This document shows, one piece after another, positions 12,701-23,350 of a DNA stretch of 64,000 nt (within the stretch, counting starts at the first letter, position 1; each line of letters opens with the position of its first letter). A model generated the notes under the pieces. It searched no databases and had not been told where the DNA came from. It saw only the letters and a program-made list of their open reading frames with translations. The stretch covers positions 5,704,001 to 5,768,000 of the forward strand of contig CM050666.1 in assembly GCA_027574665.1 (NCBI GenBank). The letters are read 5' to 3'. Source of the DNA: Rhynochetos jubatus. Its lineage: Eukaryota; Chordata; Aves; Eurypygiformes; Rhynochetidae. The position numbers were made by a program, and so were the translations under genes.

Positions 12701-15700
12701 CAAGCTGACAATCTCTACCCGCACAGGAAAACAACAGGATGAGCATTCTGTGGTACTGCTGTGTGGCTTGGTAATAAATTCTATTGACTGGAAGGTCAGC
12801 AAACAAGGATTAGGGGCTGTGGGGCCTTCGATCTTGCACATGGCTTCACTGGAATTAAACACAGAACTGACGTGGGGGCTATTTTAAATGATTCAAGTTA
12901 TTTGGTATATTAAACTGAAAAATGTGCCAAGAAATAAGGCTGATCATTTTGCAAATACATTGCACTGATAGCACGAAGCTGTGCAGTTCAACACAGATGC
13001 CTTGACATTTAACTGAGCTAGTAATATGCCATTTGTGGACGGATGCTCATCTTTCAGGTTTTTAAGGACAAGTGTCCTATATGTCAGATTCAATCAGAGG
13101 CAGATTTATTCCTCATCCATGACTGCAATGAAAATGCTTTTCTGCTTCATCGTTTTCTTTCTCCATGGCTTGCTTTTGGAGTTGTTTTTGTTTTGGTGCT
13201 TGATATTCTTATGACATTATACATGAGCAGATTGGTGTAAGACTGTGTACAAAAATGCGAACTACAAACCATGTGTGCGATATAATAGCACATGGCAGAC
13301 ACAGCACGTAGATACAATAGACTCGGACAAGTGTGAGTGGGGTGTGTATGTTTATCTGATCTTTTAGCCTGAAAAAGCACCTCAGGCATTACGGAAAGGG
13401 TTAATAGAGACAATGACAATTGACAGAGCTTCTCTGATCACCCCTGGGAACACTGGCTGTAAGACTAAAATCATTCCTGAAGAGGAATTTGGTGTATGAT
13501 TAATGTTTATTCTATAAAACCAAGGGTCCTGTGGGTTGTGCTGGTTTTTTATAGCTGCATGGGAATATCAGGATAAGAGTTTTCTTGCAGAGCCAGGGAA
13601 ATGCATTTCTATAAAAGGAAGGCAGTGCCTCCTTATAAAATCCAGCGCTGGATTCTGTTCTGGAGCCCTAGCTTAGCAGGACGTCTGCACTTAGGAAAAC
13701 GTGCAAATGCAAACAGACAAAAATGCTGTGCTTGTGCCTGATCTCCACTTCGGGACTGTCAGCGATTAGAAGAGGTCAGTGCAGTAACTGCCTGAGACCC
13801 TTAGGATGCAACTAATTAGAAGTGGCCTGGGGAGTGTGAGCCTGCAGTTGGCAGAGCCACCTGAAGCTGTAAACGGCCTTCTAATAATACTCTAAACCGT
13901 GTGATGCTGTGTTGCTGAAGTGTAGCGCGGAGCCACACGCAGGGTCTTTGTGCAGCTCTGCCTGGTCTCCTGGGGATCCCTGACTGATGCAGCTCTGCCG
14001 GCAGCTTCGCCCTGGGCACAGGCCGACACATGGACTGTTAGGTGGGGGTGTGTTTGTCCTTCGCAGCTCATTCAAGGGATGGTTAACCCTGGGGCTGATC
14101 TGGAAGCGTGGCCCTTTGGGCTGTGTCTGGGTAGATGTGAGCAGTGCTGAGAGTTTGATGTCGTTTCAAAGCAAAATTCTCCTGGTTGGTTGTACTTCCA
14201 TCAGCTTTTGAAAGTGAACTCCTGGACTTACTGCTTCTGTACAAATCCTAACAGACCGGCGGGGGGGACGCAGCGTGGACCAGATGAAGGAAATTTAGCA
14301 ATAATGTCTCTGCGAGGCGGTTCAGTAAAACTTCAGAGGAACGGCTGGGCGAGACGGGGAGGTAACATCCTCTGTTGTGTTGTTTGCTTGCTGCTGGTTG
14401 GCTGGGAAGATCCGCCATGAGGAGAAGACGTGCTATAAGGCTGTCCAGACGAGTGAAGAGGGGCCGTCGGCTTGCGAGTACCAGGGTCCGCTCATGGTGC
14501 TGGCCCAGAACTGCGCCGTCATGCACAACCTGCTGGGGCCAGCATGCATCTTCCTGAGGAAGGGCTTCGCAGAAAACAGGCAGCCTGTACGTAAGTTATG
14601 CCCAGACGGGCGAGACATGCACAAAGCCATGTGGACGCGAGCCAGGGATGCAGAGCTGCCCGCGTGCTCCATCTTCGTGGGGCTTTGTAACCCCCAGCCC
14701 TGGGCCTTGAGCATCCTGGCTCCAGCTCCAAGTGCAAATACAATCACAGGCAGATGCCTGACCTGAAGGATGTGCAGAGATATCCCCGTACCTAAACACC
14801 AAGAAAGGAGGATTCTAAAAATGCAGCTATGGAAGATAGATCTAAGCCTACACTCAAGTAGGTATAATCATATGGATTCAGGAGGAGTCCTGTTTTCAAA
14901 GCGAGACATCCACGTCTCATTCCCAGAGGCTTAGGTTATCATTTAAGGCCTAAATAGCCACTTAAATGCAAATCAGGGCATCCATATTGGGAACAAGCTG
15001 TCCCACAGACATGCCCATATTTGATACTGTTCCTATCAGCTCACAGTGAGCACACGAGTACCAGCAGAAATAAGCATGCTTCTGCCTCCTCACAGATACC
15101 CAACGCCGTCTCTTACACGCTATCATACACAGCCTGACACTGCAGCAACCACAGCCAAATAAACCGAAGAACATCAGTCTGTCCTCATATTTGCAAATAG
15201 TGCCAGACTACCAAATGCTTTTATCCATACACACACAGATGAATAGCAAAACCATCTATCCTCTCAGTCACATCAAGTCGTAACCATGTGTTCAAACGCA
15301 TCTAATGGTTGTGTTTGTATGTCAATTCAAATGTATGCACCTGGACATATGAAATACACAAAAATATGCACCCCAGTATTGTATCTTTACAAGAAGTAAA
15401 CCATAGTTTTGCACATAAACATTCGGTTCCTACAGTGACATGAATTTAAAGACATACGCAAACAGGATTAACACACTCCTTATGGATACGTATGCGTGAA
15501 TATGTGCGGTGTCAGATATTCACCCAGTGTGTTCCATATTATTCTGGTGAAACAAAGCTCACCCCAATTACCTGAGGGTCCAAGTTTTCTTGCGTCTCTG
15601 AGTAGTCTCTGTCTTACTCGTGCTTTGATATGGCTATCCACAGCTGTAGGAGACACCTAGATCTTTATTTCTGAAACCTCTTCAACCAACAACCTGAAAA

Positions 15701-18700
15701 AAGAGTCATTATTTGTCATTACTGATCAAAGGACTTTTGTTCTTCCTGACCTTTAGCCACTAAGTGGGTACATAATTCTCGTGCTGATTCACTAAACCAC
15801 AAACCGTAATATTCTCACACGAGCACACGCTGGCATGCACAGAGCTACCTGTCACAGGGGCTAGGTCCAGGTCCCCAGTGGAAGGCTCATAGCTGGACAG
15901 GTATCCGTCCTGCTTAGGCCCTGGAAACTCACAGTACCCTAAGAAATCTCCAAAACAGGATTAGTGATGTCTCTAACTACCCTGATGTAGAATAAGTGCA
16001 TCTGATTGATAAACAGCATTACTTCTACTGACTCTCTGGACCAACAGGATTTATTGTGCATAGAATGGGAATAAATGAGGGTAAGACCATTACATATAAT
16101 AGACGCTCTGAGGGTCACCTTTGTTCATATCTAGGATCTAAACTGAACAGTTTTATTCCTCTTTCCATATGTTTTCCAGAAGCTTTAGAGTGATTCAGCC
16201 CATTTCTTCCCAAGCAATTTTCCTCCTTTATCATTTTAGGGAATCTTCTTTCAAATTTAAAACAGAAAACCTCTTCATGACGTTAGTTGAGTCAGATTTT
16301 TGGAGGGACATGAACCCTCCCCCTCCTTTTGCATTCGCAGTCTGTGGCTCTCTGACGGTAGAATCTGCATGTGCAAGGATATGCTCAGAGCCCTGCAAAC
16401 GCGAATGCCTTGGTGTGCAAAATTAGAGCTGGTGCTGAAGCCCCCGTTTCTGACATGTGTCAGTCATGTCGCTTGCAGCGTGGTCTTCAGTGAGCGACGG
16501 GGAGGATGGTCTTGTGACGGCCGTGCTGGAGGAGGGCCTGAGTCCTACCCCAGCCGCTCTCACAGGACAGCGGTTACTATGGGTGAGTCCCGGCACCCTT
16601 CGCGCCGTGGCGGTGGCAATCGCACCCCTGCATCTGCCGCTGCGCCAGGCCGGCTGTCAGCATGCAGCAGTATCTCCGGGGGTTAATGTTTGCGAGCTTT
16701 GGAATGAGGAGCACAAGATGTTGGTACTGACCGTGGGTGCTTTTCATCTGCTGTTTCATCTACGGCGGGAGGGCAATAATGCCTCTTGCATCCGGTCTGA
16801 GGAGTTTGAATTGTTTTATTACTCGGTGGTGATGAAAGCAGAACAAATGGGATGACATGTTTGAAAATACCAGCTCTGTGAAGGATGAAACGGCAGAACC
16901 AGCACGCTCCAACGGTTCCACCCAGCACAGAGATGCCTCTGGGAAGGTTATGAGTGGCAAGCTGGTCGTTTCTCTGGCACAGCCCACTTCTGCACAGACG
17001 TAAGCCAGTGTGTGTCCTAGTTTGCTATGCTCTCTGAGCAGCCGCCATTAGTTTCCAGAGGAGCCTGTGGTTAAATAGCAAACGATCATCCTTCTCGAAC
17101 TGATAAAGGGCACAGTCTCCAGGGATGTGTGGTGAGGCTGGAGGACACCTGGAAGGCAAGGAGAAACTCCTCATGGCTGAGGGGAAAAGCCAAGAGTGAG
17201 ACAACAAAAGAGATCGTGTTTCCAGATTTTCAGAAGTTTTGGATTTGCCTGGGAGCCATGAGAGGAATTAGAAAGGGCATTTAAACCAGAAAGCAGTGCA
17301 TTTCCATGCTCACCTCTTCTTCCTGGTGCAGTGTTGGAATTTTCCTATACTCTTTTATATATCCTCCCCCTTCTTCCAAGAAATTCAGTTGGATGTTTGA
17401 AGTTGCAGTGTTTCCTGAACATGGTGAATCCTTGTCCTGTTTTGTTTGTCAATGGTGTTTTTGATGTATATGTTGTGTGTCTGCCTTCATGCCTGGTTTC
17501 AAAATGCTTGTATAGGGAGTTGAGGCTGGGGGGAAGGGGGGAGTTCCTACCTTTGTGTGGGGACTGACAATAGGAGATGGCACTGGGATGTTGGCCTCAA
17601 GAAAGCTCACGGCTGTCCCTGACCTGCCTGAAGGGCAGGGATCAAGCAGCGATCCAAGCAGACGATGGTGTAGACCTGCTGGTTACAGGGATTGCTTCCA
17701 GCTGTTTTGATCTGGCTGTTTTGATCTCGCTGTTTCAGCGGGAGCTGCAGTAGGAAATACAACCAGAGCTCTAAGGGAGATCATAGCTGCTGCAGGCCAG
17801 TCTCTGCTCCAGGGTTTGTGCTGGGGAATGATGTAGGAGCTTCATGAAGGTGCTTATAGTACCATCAGGTGGGGAGGCCACACACATGGCTGTGCTGGCC
17901 CAGGTCTCTTCTGTTCTGAGGGAGCACCTGCCATCCCCTAGTCCAGCAGATGAGATGGATAGGGGCTTCCACAGGGAAGTGTGCAGGCTAGCACCCATCC
18001 CGTTGGGGAGGAGAGCTGGCAAGCCTTGCTAGGTAGACGGTATTAAACATGTCATCACCTTCTTGTTTCTTCTCTCACTTTCTGTCTTGTCCCAGAACGG
18101 TTTGCACCAACAAGTGCTGTTCTGAAACGATGTTTGTGGCAAGCTTTAACATGGTATGTTCTCTTTTTGCAGGATAGAGAACTGCGTCCGGAAGAAATTG
18201 AAGGTAAAATTTGTCACTCCTTTTGTGTCACCTTTCTCCCTGCCCAGTGAAAATCTACTGGCTGGCCCTTCCAGGTTGGCCTGTGTGAGGTAAAACAATT
18301 TGGGGCAAATCAAGGGAGGTGATTATTTGGATTATTCCTGGCAACCCCAGCAAAAAGAAATGATATGTAAAAAACTGCAGGAGTGCTGACTGTGAAGGAA
18401 TTTGCATCCATTCCAGCTTCTTCAGGGTGGGAAGATAAGTAAAGTAAGGGGATATTAGCTGTCAGGAAAGTGCTTTCCACTCCCCCGCTCCCACAGAAAG
18501 TGTCATAGAGCATAATACACTAGTATGGCTCCAGGGGAGCTGTTTTACCTGCTGATCCCTACAGTGAGTGCTATGTAATATTGTGCAGGGCTAACAGTTG
18601 GGAACACTGACTTCTTCCTAGTTTCTTTCGGGAGTGCAGTTTAAGAACAATCGGTTCATGGCACTTGTAGTCCAAGCAAGCTTTCCGATAAGGAGTGGGT

Positions 18701-21700
18701 CAGCAGTGCTGCTGATAGAAGAGCTTAACATTGCTCCAGTCATTGCCTCTTTTCAGGGAGTTTTGCTGGGAAAATACAGAGTATCTTAGGGAGTCTGGCC
18801 CCATAAAGTGCTGCTCATTCTGGAGAGGTTTCTTGGAAAAGGTATTTCAAGCTGTCACTGACAATATTGTTCTTTTTTGGATCCACTCCCACAGAATTAA
18901 GAGAAGCCTTTAAGGAGTTTGATAAAGACAAGGATGGCTTTATTAACTGCAGGGACCTGGGGAACTGCATGCGAACCATGGGCTACATGCCTACTGAGAT
19001 GGAGCTAATAGAGCTTTCTCAGCAGATCAACATGAACTGTGAGTAATGTCCACCTAGCTGGACCTCCCTCTTGCTGCTGTGCCCTGCATCATTGCCTCAG
19101 GCTCTCTCAGTCTCCTGCTGTCTCTTTTCCATTGGTGGGTTTTTTTTTTTTCTTCTCCTCTTTTTGGTTCTCATTTTTGTTCCCTGTCGTCTCTCCCGTT
19201 TGTTTGTGGTGCCTAGCAGGTGATGCCTTTGTTTCTTGCTTATCAGACAAAGGGACTGTGTGGGAACAGTGTAGGGAAGGCTTGTCCTTTGTGCTTATGC
19301 TGTCAGGGTATAAAACTGCCCTTGGTGTGGGCAGTTAGACATTGGTGCACAGGTCGTGGGTGTTGTCGTGTTGAAGCTGGTGTCAGATGGTGTCAAACTG
19401 AAGAAAGAGCCTGGGAAGGTGGAGATGCTTTGGTCAGAATGCGTGATGGGTGGGCTGTTTGCTCTGCATTGGTGCTCATGGATCTGCTGTGCGCCTGGGG
19501 ACGGGCTGCGAGCAAGCTGTGCTGGCAGTGTCAGATGGGAGCGTCTGCTGGAGTCATGGAAAAATGTGACAAACACGTTCGATTCGCTGTGTGCCCCTTG
19601 TCTTTCACCAGCATTTTTTGTTGCCTCTTGCTGTGACAGTGCAGGCTATTACCCTCAGCTAGGTGGGAAAAAGGATATTTAGTGCTTATTATTTCTGACA
19701 CATGATGATGTAAAAAGGACAAGTTACTTGGTCAAGGGAAGGGAAATAGTTGTGATATATGCAACCAGTCACACACAAATGCAGCTGATAACCTGGCACA
19801 CGGGTGCTTAGGAATTTGAGAGTGTTACTGCCCATTTCAAATAGGGGACAAACAGGAAAAAGGGCTAATAGGATGAATAAACAGTTGGACATACATTAGC
19901 CACCACTAATGGAGCAAGACTCCACCACTGCTCCAAGGCACTGCCCAGGCCATGCAGCAACATCATGCTGTGCCCTTGCATAAGCAGAGCAGAGGGTTGC
20001 TATAAGCTCAAGTGATCAAGCCTCTAATACCTGGTAGATGATGCCGTAAGGATGTGACAGTCCATGGCAACCTAGGATGGAATAGCTTGGGCTCACTCCT
20101 CCTAGCCCACAATCCATAAAATAGGAAGTATAAAACTACCTCTGCATTTCCTTGCACTGTCCTGCCCCTCCTGTGTTTTGATTCCTGGGGCACACAGAAG
20201 GGCAAAGTGAGCGCTGGGCTTGGGTCCATACGTTTACGGAGTTCTTACACACAGTCTTTCATCTTATCCCAAGTGGGTGGCCATGTGGATTTTGAAGATT
20301 TTGTTGAACTGATGGGACCAAAGCTGCTGGCAGAAACTGCAGACATGATCGGTGTAAAAGAACTCCGTGATGCCTTCAGAGAGGTGAGTGCTCCTTACCG
20401 CGTGGCCCCCAGAGAGGTCAGCAACAGGAGACAGGAAAGAGAGAAGACCCACTGAGGAAGGGAAGAGGAGGAGGAGAGAGCAGCACAGTGGAAGACAGAG
20501 AAGGAGCCAAGCCAGGCATGAAAAAAGGGAGGAGCAGAGAAAGTCACTGAGATAAGGGAACCCTTGAGGCAAGGAAGAGGAAAGCTGGTGCAGGCACAGC
20601 AGTTAAGAGGAGTGTCTGAGGAGAAAAGACAGACTGGATCCAGACACCCAAAGGAAAAAAAGGAGGGACACAAAAGTAATGCAGGAAAAACAGGTCACTT
20701 AGAAGCAGGACAATACAAAATCCAACCCAGAGCAAGATCCATTTCCATTAACTGTATTTCCCCTGCTGGTATTTTTCATGTACTTGCAGTTTGACACCAA
20801 TGGTGATGGGGAGATCAGCACCAGTGAGCTGCGAGAAGCCATGAAGAAGCTTCTAGGGCAGCAGGTGGGCCATCGGGACATTGAAGAGATCATCCGGGAC
20901 GTGGATCTGAATGGAGACGGGCGTGTTGATTTTGAAGGTGAGAGGGGATGAACGCCTCCTGTCCAGCTGCTCTGGTGGGAGTCAGAGGTTCAGCTCAGAG
21001 GCGGAAGCAGAAGGGAACATTTGCATGCTCAGGGCCCAGGTATCTGAAGTATGGAGAAAAATCTCAAACAAGTCTGGTTTTTTTCCTAGTCAGCTGAGAA
21101 AAATGGAGAACATTGGCCCACACGGGAAATTCCTCAGCAGAAGCGTTCATTTGTGTATCATCTCTTGCTGCATCTCAGTTTCAATTCAGTCTCCATAACT
21201 CTAGTGTGGTAAGAGATATGGCCTGTCACAGAGAAGCAGATTCTGGTGCACACATCCTGTGCCAGCTTTCTTTTTATGGAGCATTTTCCTTTCTATTAAA
21301 TCTATTGCAAGAGCTGTGAGGAGGCTGGATTGGTTTGGAGAATGCATTGCACCTTTGATTTCCTCTGGCTCACCTTATTATCTGGGTTTATGGAGGATTT
21401 GTTTCTCTGCCTTTATGCCAGAAGATGGTCATGTGCCCAGATGTGCTCACTAGGACTGCAGATATCTGATCTAGAGGTGTCATCTTAAATCCTAGAGAGA
21501 ATTCATTTCTTCTCCCACTTTTCATGCCAGAAACACTTGGCAAAACTAAAAGCGGTTAGGCTACTATCCTAGCCATTAGCCATGGCAGCAGCAATATTAA
21601 TAGAGCTCAGGGTTTCTGGCAAAGGAAGCAGTTGATATCAGACAGCTAAGTGGATATAAGAGCTGGAAGGTGTGAGAGTGTGGCAGGCTGCTTGTTTTCC

Positions 21701-22756
21701 TAATGCAAAACCAGATGTCCCTTTGCAGTAAGGGCAAAGCACAGGAACTGCACAATTAAAGTAAAATTGACATAATTTTTTTGGCTCAGAGGCATTCCTG
21801 GGTCTCCTGCATGACAAGGAGTCTCAGTCCTCAGGATTCCTGTTGCTTCTGAGGGCTTTGAAAATGCTAAAAAACTAGAAGTATCTCCCTAGAACGTATC
21901 TGGTAGCTGCAGTTCCAATGCACTGCCTGATTGCGTGACAGTAGCTCTCCTTGTTTGTCACAGCTCAATTATGTTAGACAGCTAAAACACATGAAATGCT
22001 ATCCCCGTATCATTTTCTCTGTGAGTTACTGCTTTAGTTGTCAAAGGACACCTCCATCAATGGAAAAGGAGAAGTCAAGGGGGTAATTTTCACTGCCCTC
22101 CTCTTTGCAGAGTTATTAGTTCCTCGGCAATTCAAGTGCAGAATGAAAACACGTTTATATTTGATAGCATTTACACTCAATTTGAACAATTGTAATTGAC
22201 TTCACAAGCTGCAGGGTGGTGAAGAAATAGATCCAGGCCATACCTACTGTTAGTCTGCGTCTTCAAAAACAGGAAGTCCGTCAAAGTAACCTGTTCTCTG
22301 TGGTGGTGCCTACCAAAACACCGGTGCTTTGCCACACTGCTGTGTCGGTGGAGTGGCAGCTTACTAAGAAATGAGACTGTGTTCCCAAGACTATAAATCA
22401 AGGTTCCCTGCAGTTACAGGGAAGGGAGATAACAGCTGTCGTAGCGTCTCACAAGGGGTTGCTTGTGCAAATGAGACTGTATGCTGACTGGGAGGGAGTC
22501 TGAGGCAACGAATTGACCTGCTAGTGGGATCGTATCACCATACCTAGAAGAAAGATGAAAGCCCATTTTGTGCAGGCTCTCTAGGGCCAGTCACGGGGCA
22601 GCACAGACCTGCTGGCAGCGCGTGGACTCTCGGTTTCACCCTGGCTGCTTGCTGTCTCCAGGAAATGAGAGTTGGGTTGAGGACCGTGCATGCCTTCTGC
22701 TTCAGGGCTCTCTTTTCTTGCTGGTTGCAGAGTTTGTTCGCATGATGTCCCGTTGA
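9706..22756 (+). CDS. CABP1: Calcium-binding protein 1 (CaBP1, long form)
   Basis: Neuronal calmodulin-like calcium sensor. Members of the family regulate voltage-gated Ca2+ channels and IP3 receptors at the membrane. Coding exons: 9706-9750, 14410-14586, 18173-18203, 18895-19038, 20274-20383, 20790-20937, 22731-22756; 226 aa, against 227 for human L-CaBP1 as I recall it. The product starts [15 protein letters not shown], giving an N-myristoylation site (Gly2) and basic residues for membrane binding. EF1 loop (residues 94-105, [12 protein letters not shown]) has Asp rather than Glu at position 12, the known Mg2+-favouring form. EF2 (around 130-141) lacks the usual acidic ligands and is inactive in this family. 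EF3 (171-182) and EF4 (208-219) are canonical. The start was chosen by the family N-terminus and a good context (A at -3, G at +4). Skipping the 59-codon second exon keeps frame and gives the short form. Confidence 0.97.
9960..10660. repeat. Degenerate TG-rich low-complexity block
   Basis: About 700 bases dominated by GTGTG, CATGTG and TGCATG words with only one short perfect (TG)n run. It is probably a decayed dinucleotide or TG-type minisatellite inside CABP1 intron 1. Confidence 0.6.
13610..13640. other. Imperfect hairpin flanked by TATAAAA
   Basis: AAGGAAGGC and GCCTCCTT face each other across AGT with one bulged base. TATAAAA sits directly on the left and TTATAAAA on the right. Short inverted repeat in CABP1 intron 1; function unknown. 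Confidence 0.5.
14410..14586 (+). CDS. CABP1: CABP1 coding exon 2 (long-form exon)
   Basis: 59 codons (residues 16-74) containing the family segments [27 protein letters not shown] and KGFAENRQP. It is phase 0 at both ends, so it can be skipped without frameshift, as in S-CaBP1. The donor must be GTACGT at 14587. Using the stronger-looking GTAAGT at 14591 would add four bases and create a stop straight after the junction. Confidence 0.93.
14587..18172 (+). other. CABP1: CABP1 intron 2
   Basis: 3.6-kb intron without recognised genes. 15180-15540 is CA/TG-rich. 17702-17729 holds a 14-bp unit (CTGTTTTGATCTGG) twice, followed by a partial third copy. Confidence 0.85.
18173..18203 (+). CDS. CABP1: CABP1 coding exon 3
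   Basis: Encodes [10 protein letters not shown] plus the first base of the next Glu codon. It is the first exon shared by all CaBP1/caldendrin forms; its upstream side is phase 0, so alternative first exons can join here. Confidence 0.95.
18895..19038 (+). CDS. CABP1: CABP1 coding exon 4 (EF-hand 1)
   Basis: Encodes residues from LREAFKEF through INMN, including the EF1 loop [12 protein letters not shown] and the linker [16 protein letters not shown]. Acceptor CACAG, donor GTGAGT. Confidence 0.97.
20274..20383 (+). CDS. CABP1: CABP1 coding exon 5 (EF-hand 2)
   Basis: Encodes [16 protein letters not shown] and on to KELRDAFRE. The EF2 loop is degenerate, as in all CaBPs. The acceptor CCCAAG has little pyrimidine directly before it, but the frame and family match fix it. 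Confidence 0.96.
20790..20937 (+). CDS. CABP1: CABP1 coding exon 6 (EF-hands 3 and 4)
   Basis: Encodes both active C-lobe loops, [12 protein letters not shown] and [12 protein letters not shown] (the last Glu is completed by exon 7). It is the most conserved part of the protein. Confidence 0.97.
20938..22730 (+). other. CABP1: CABP1 intron 6
   Basis: 1.8-kb last intron with no recognised feature. Introns 3-5 (18204-18894, 19039-20273, 20384-20789) likewise hold only ordinary sequence. Intron 5 is purine-rich from about 20420 to 20690. Confidence 0.85.
22731..22756 (+). CDS. CABP1: CABP1 coding exon 7, stop
   Basis: Completes the Glu codon and adds FVRMMSR followed by TGA, the exact C-terminus expected for CaBP1. 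Confidence 0.96.
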
Positions 22757-23350
22757 AGATTATTCTCAGCTAAAGAAGAATCAGCACCTTAGAGAGGGCA
22801 GAAGAGGACCTAGATGGAGCATCTAGCCCCAGTGTTCCCACTTGAAGGTTTATCGGCTGGCTGCAACTGGGACATTGCAAGATGACCTGCTGCTCCTCCC
22901 TCATGGTGGTCCCCATGCCCCCTCCACCCTTTCACACTGTGAAAGACTTGCAACTTCCTACAACTGGAACCATTCCTCGGAAATGATTACAGGAAACTGC
23001 AGAGCCAGGACTTGCCATGATGCTTTCATGGGATAATTGCAACTTTAGACTCCTCCTCCCCAGCTTTATTCTCCCACCAGCTGCTGCAAATAAGAGCAGG
23101 AGAAATCCTCTTGGCTTGGTGGATGAGAGCAAAGCCATTGGGACCGGTGGCAGCCTCAGGGCGTGCTCTGCACTTCTTGGTTTCCCTTGGTGAACCGTGT
23201 CTGTGTTTGCTGTCTGTGTGTCTATCTGTGTGGAGTTATTTATGCTTCCCCAGCACATATTTGCATCTCCTGTGGTTATGTTTACCAAGAGTAAATTCAA
23301 ATACATGTTTTTGTGGGGGGAAAGCGATAAATATGCACGCTGAAATGATG
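22757..23350 (+). other. CABP1: Probable CABP1 3'UTR
   Basis: Runs from the stop codon to weak hexamer candidates (AGTAAA near 23290, GATAAA near 23326) followed by a GT-rich stretch at 23375-23440. No AATAAA was seen nearby, so the end is a guess. Confidence 0.4.

Larger units (their letters stand above)
9751..14409 (+). other. CABP1: CABP1 intron 1
   Basis: 4.7-kb intron. 9960-10660 is TG-rich low complexity. Around 13500-13640 lie several TATAAAA words and a short hairpin. No coding exon or RNA gene was recognised. Confidence 0.85.

Noticed and set aside
14591-14596. GTAAGT as the true donor of CABP1 exon 2
   Set aside because: It would shift the frame and give a stop at the start of exon 3, whereas GTACGT at 14587 yields the full family protein.
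22775-22800. RE1/NRSF-like word (TCAGCACC...) after the CABP1 stop
   Set aside because: Only the left half matches; the right half GGACAG is missing.
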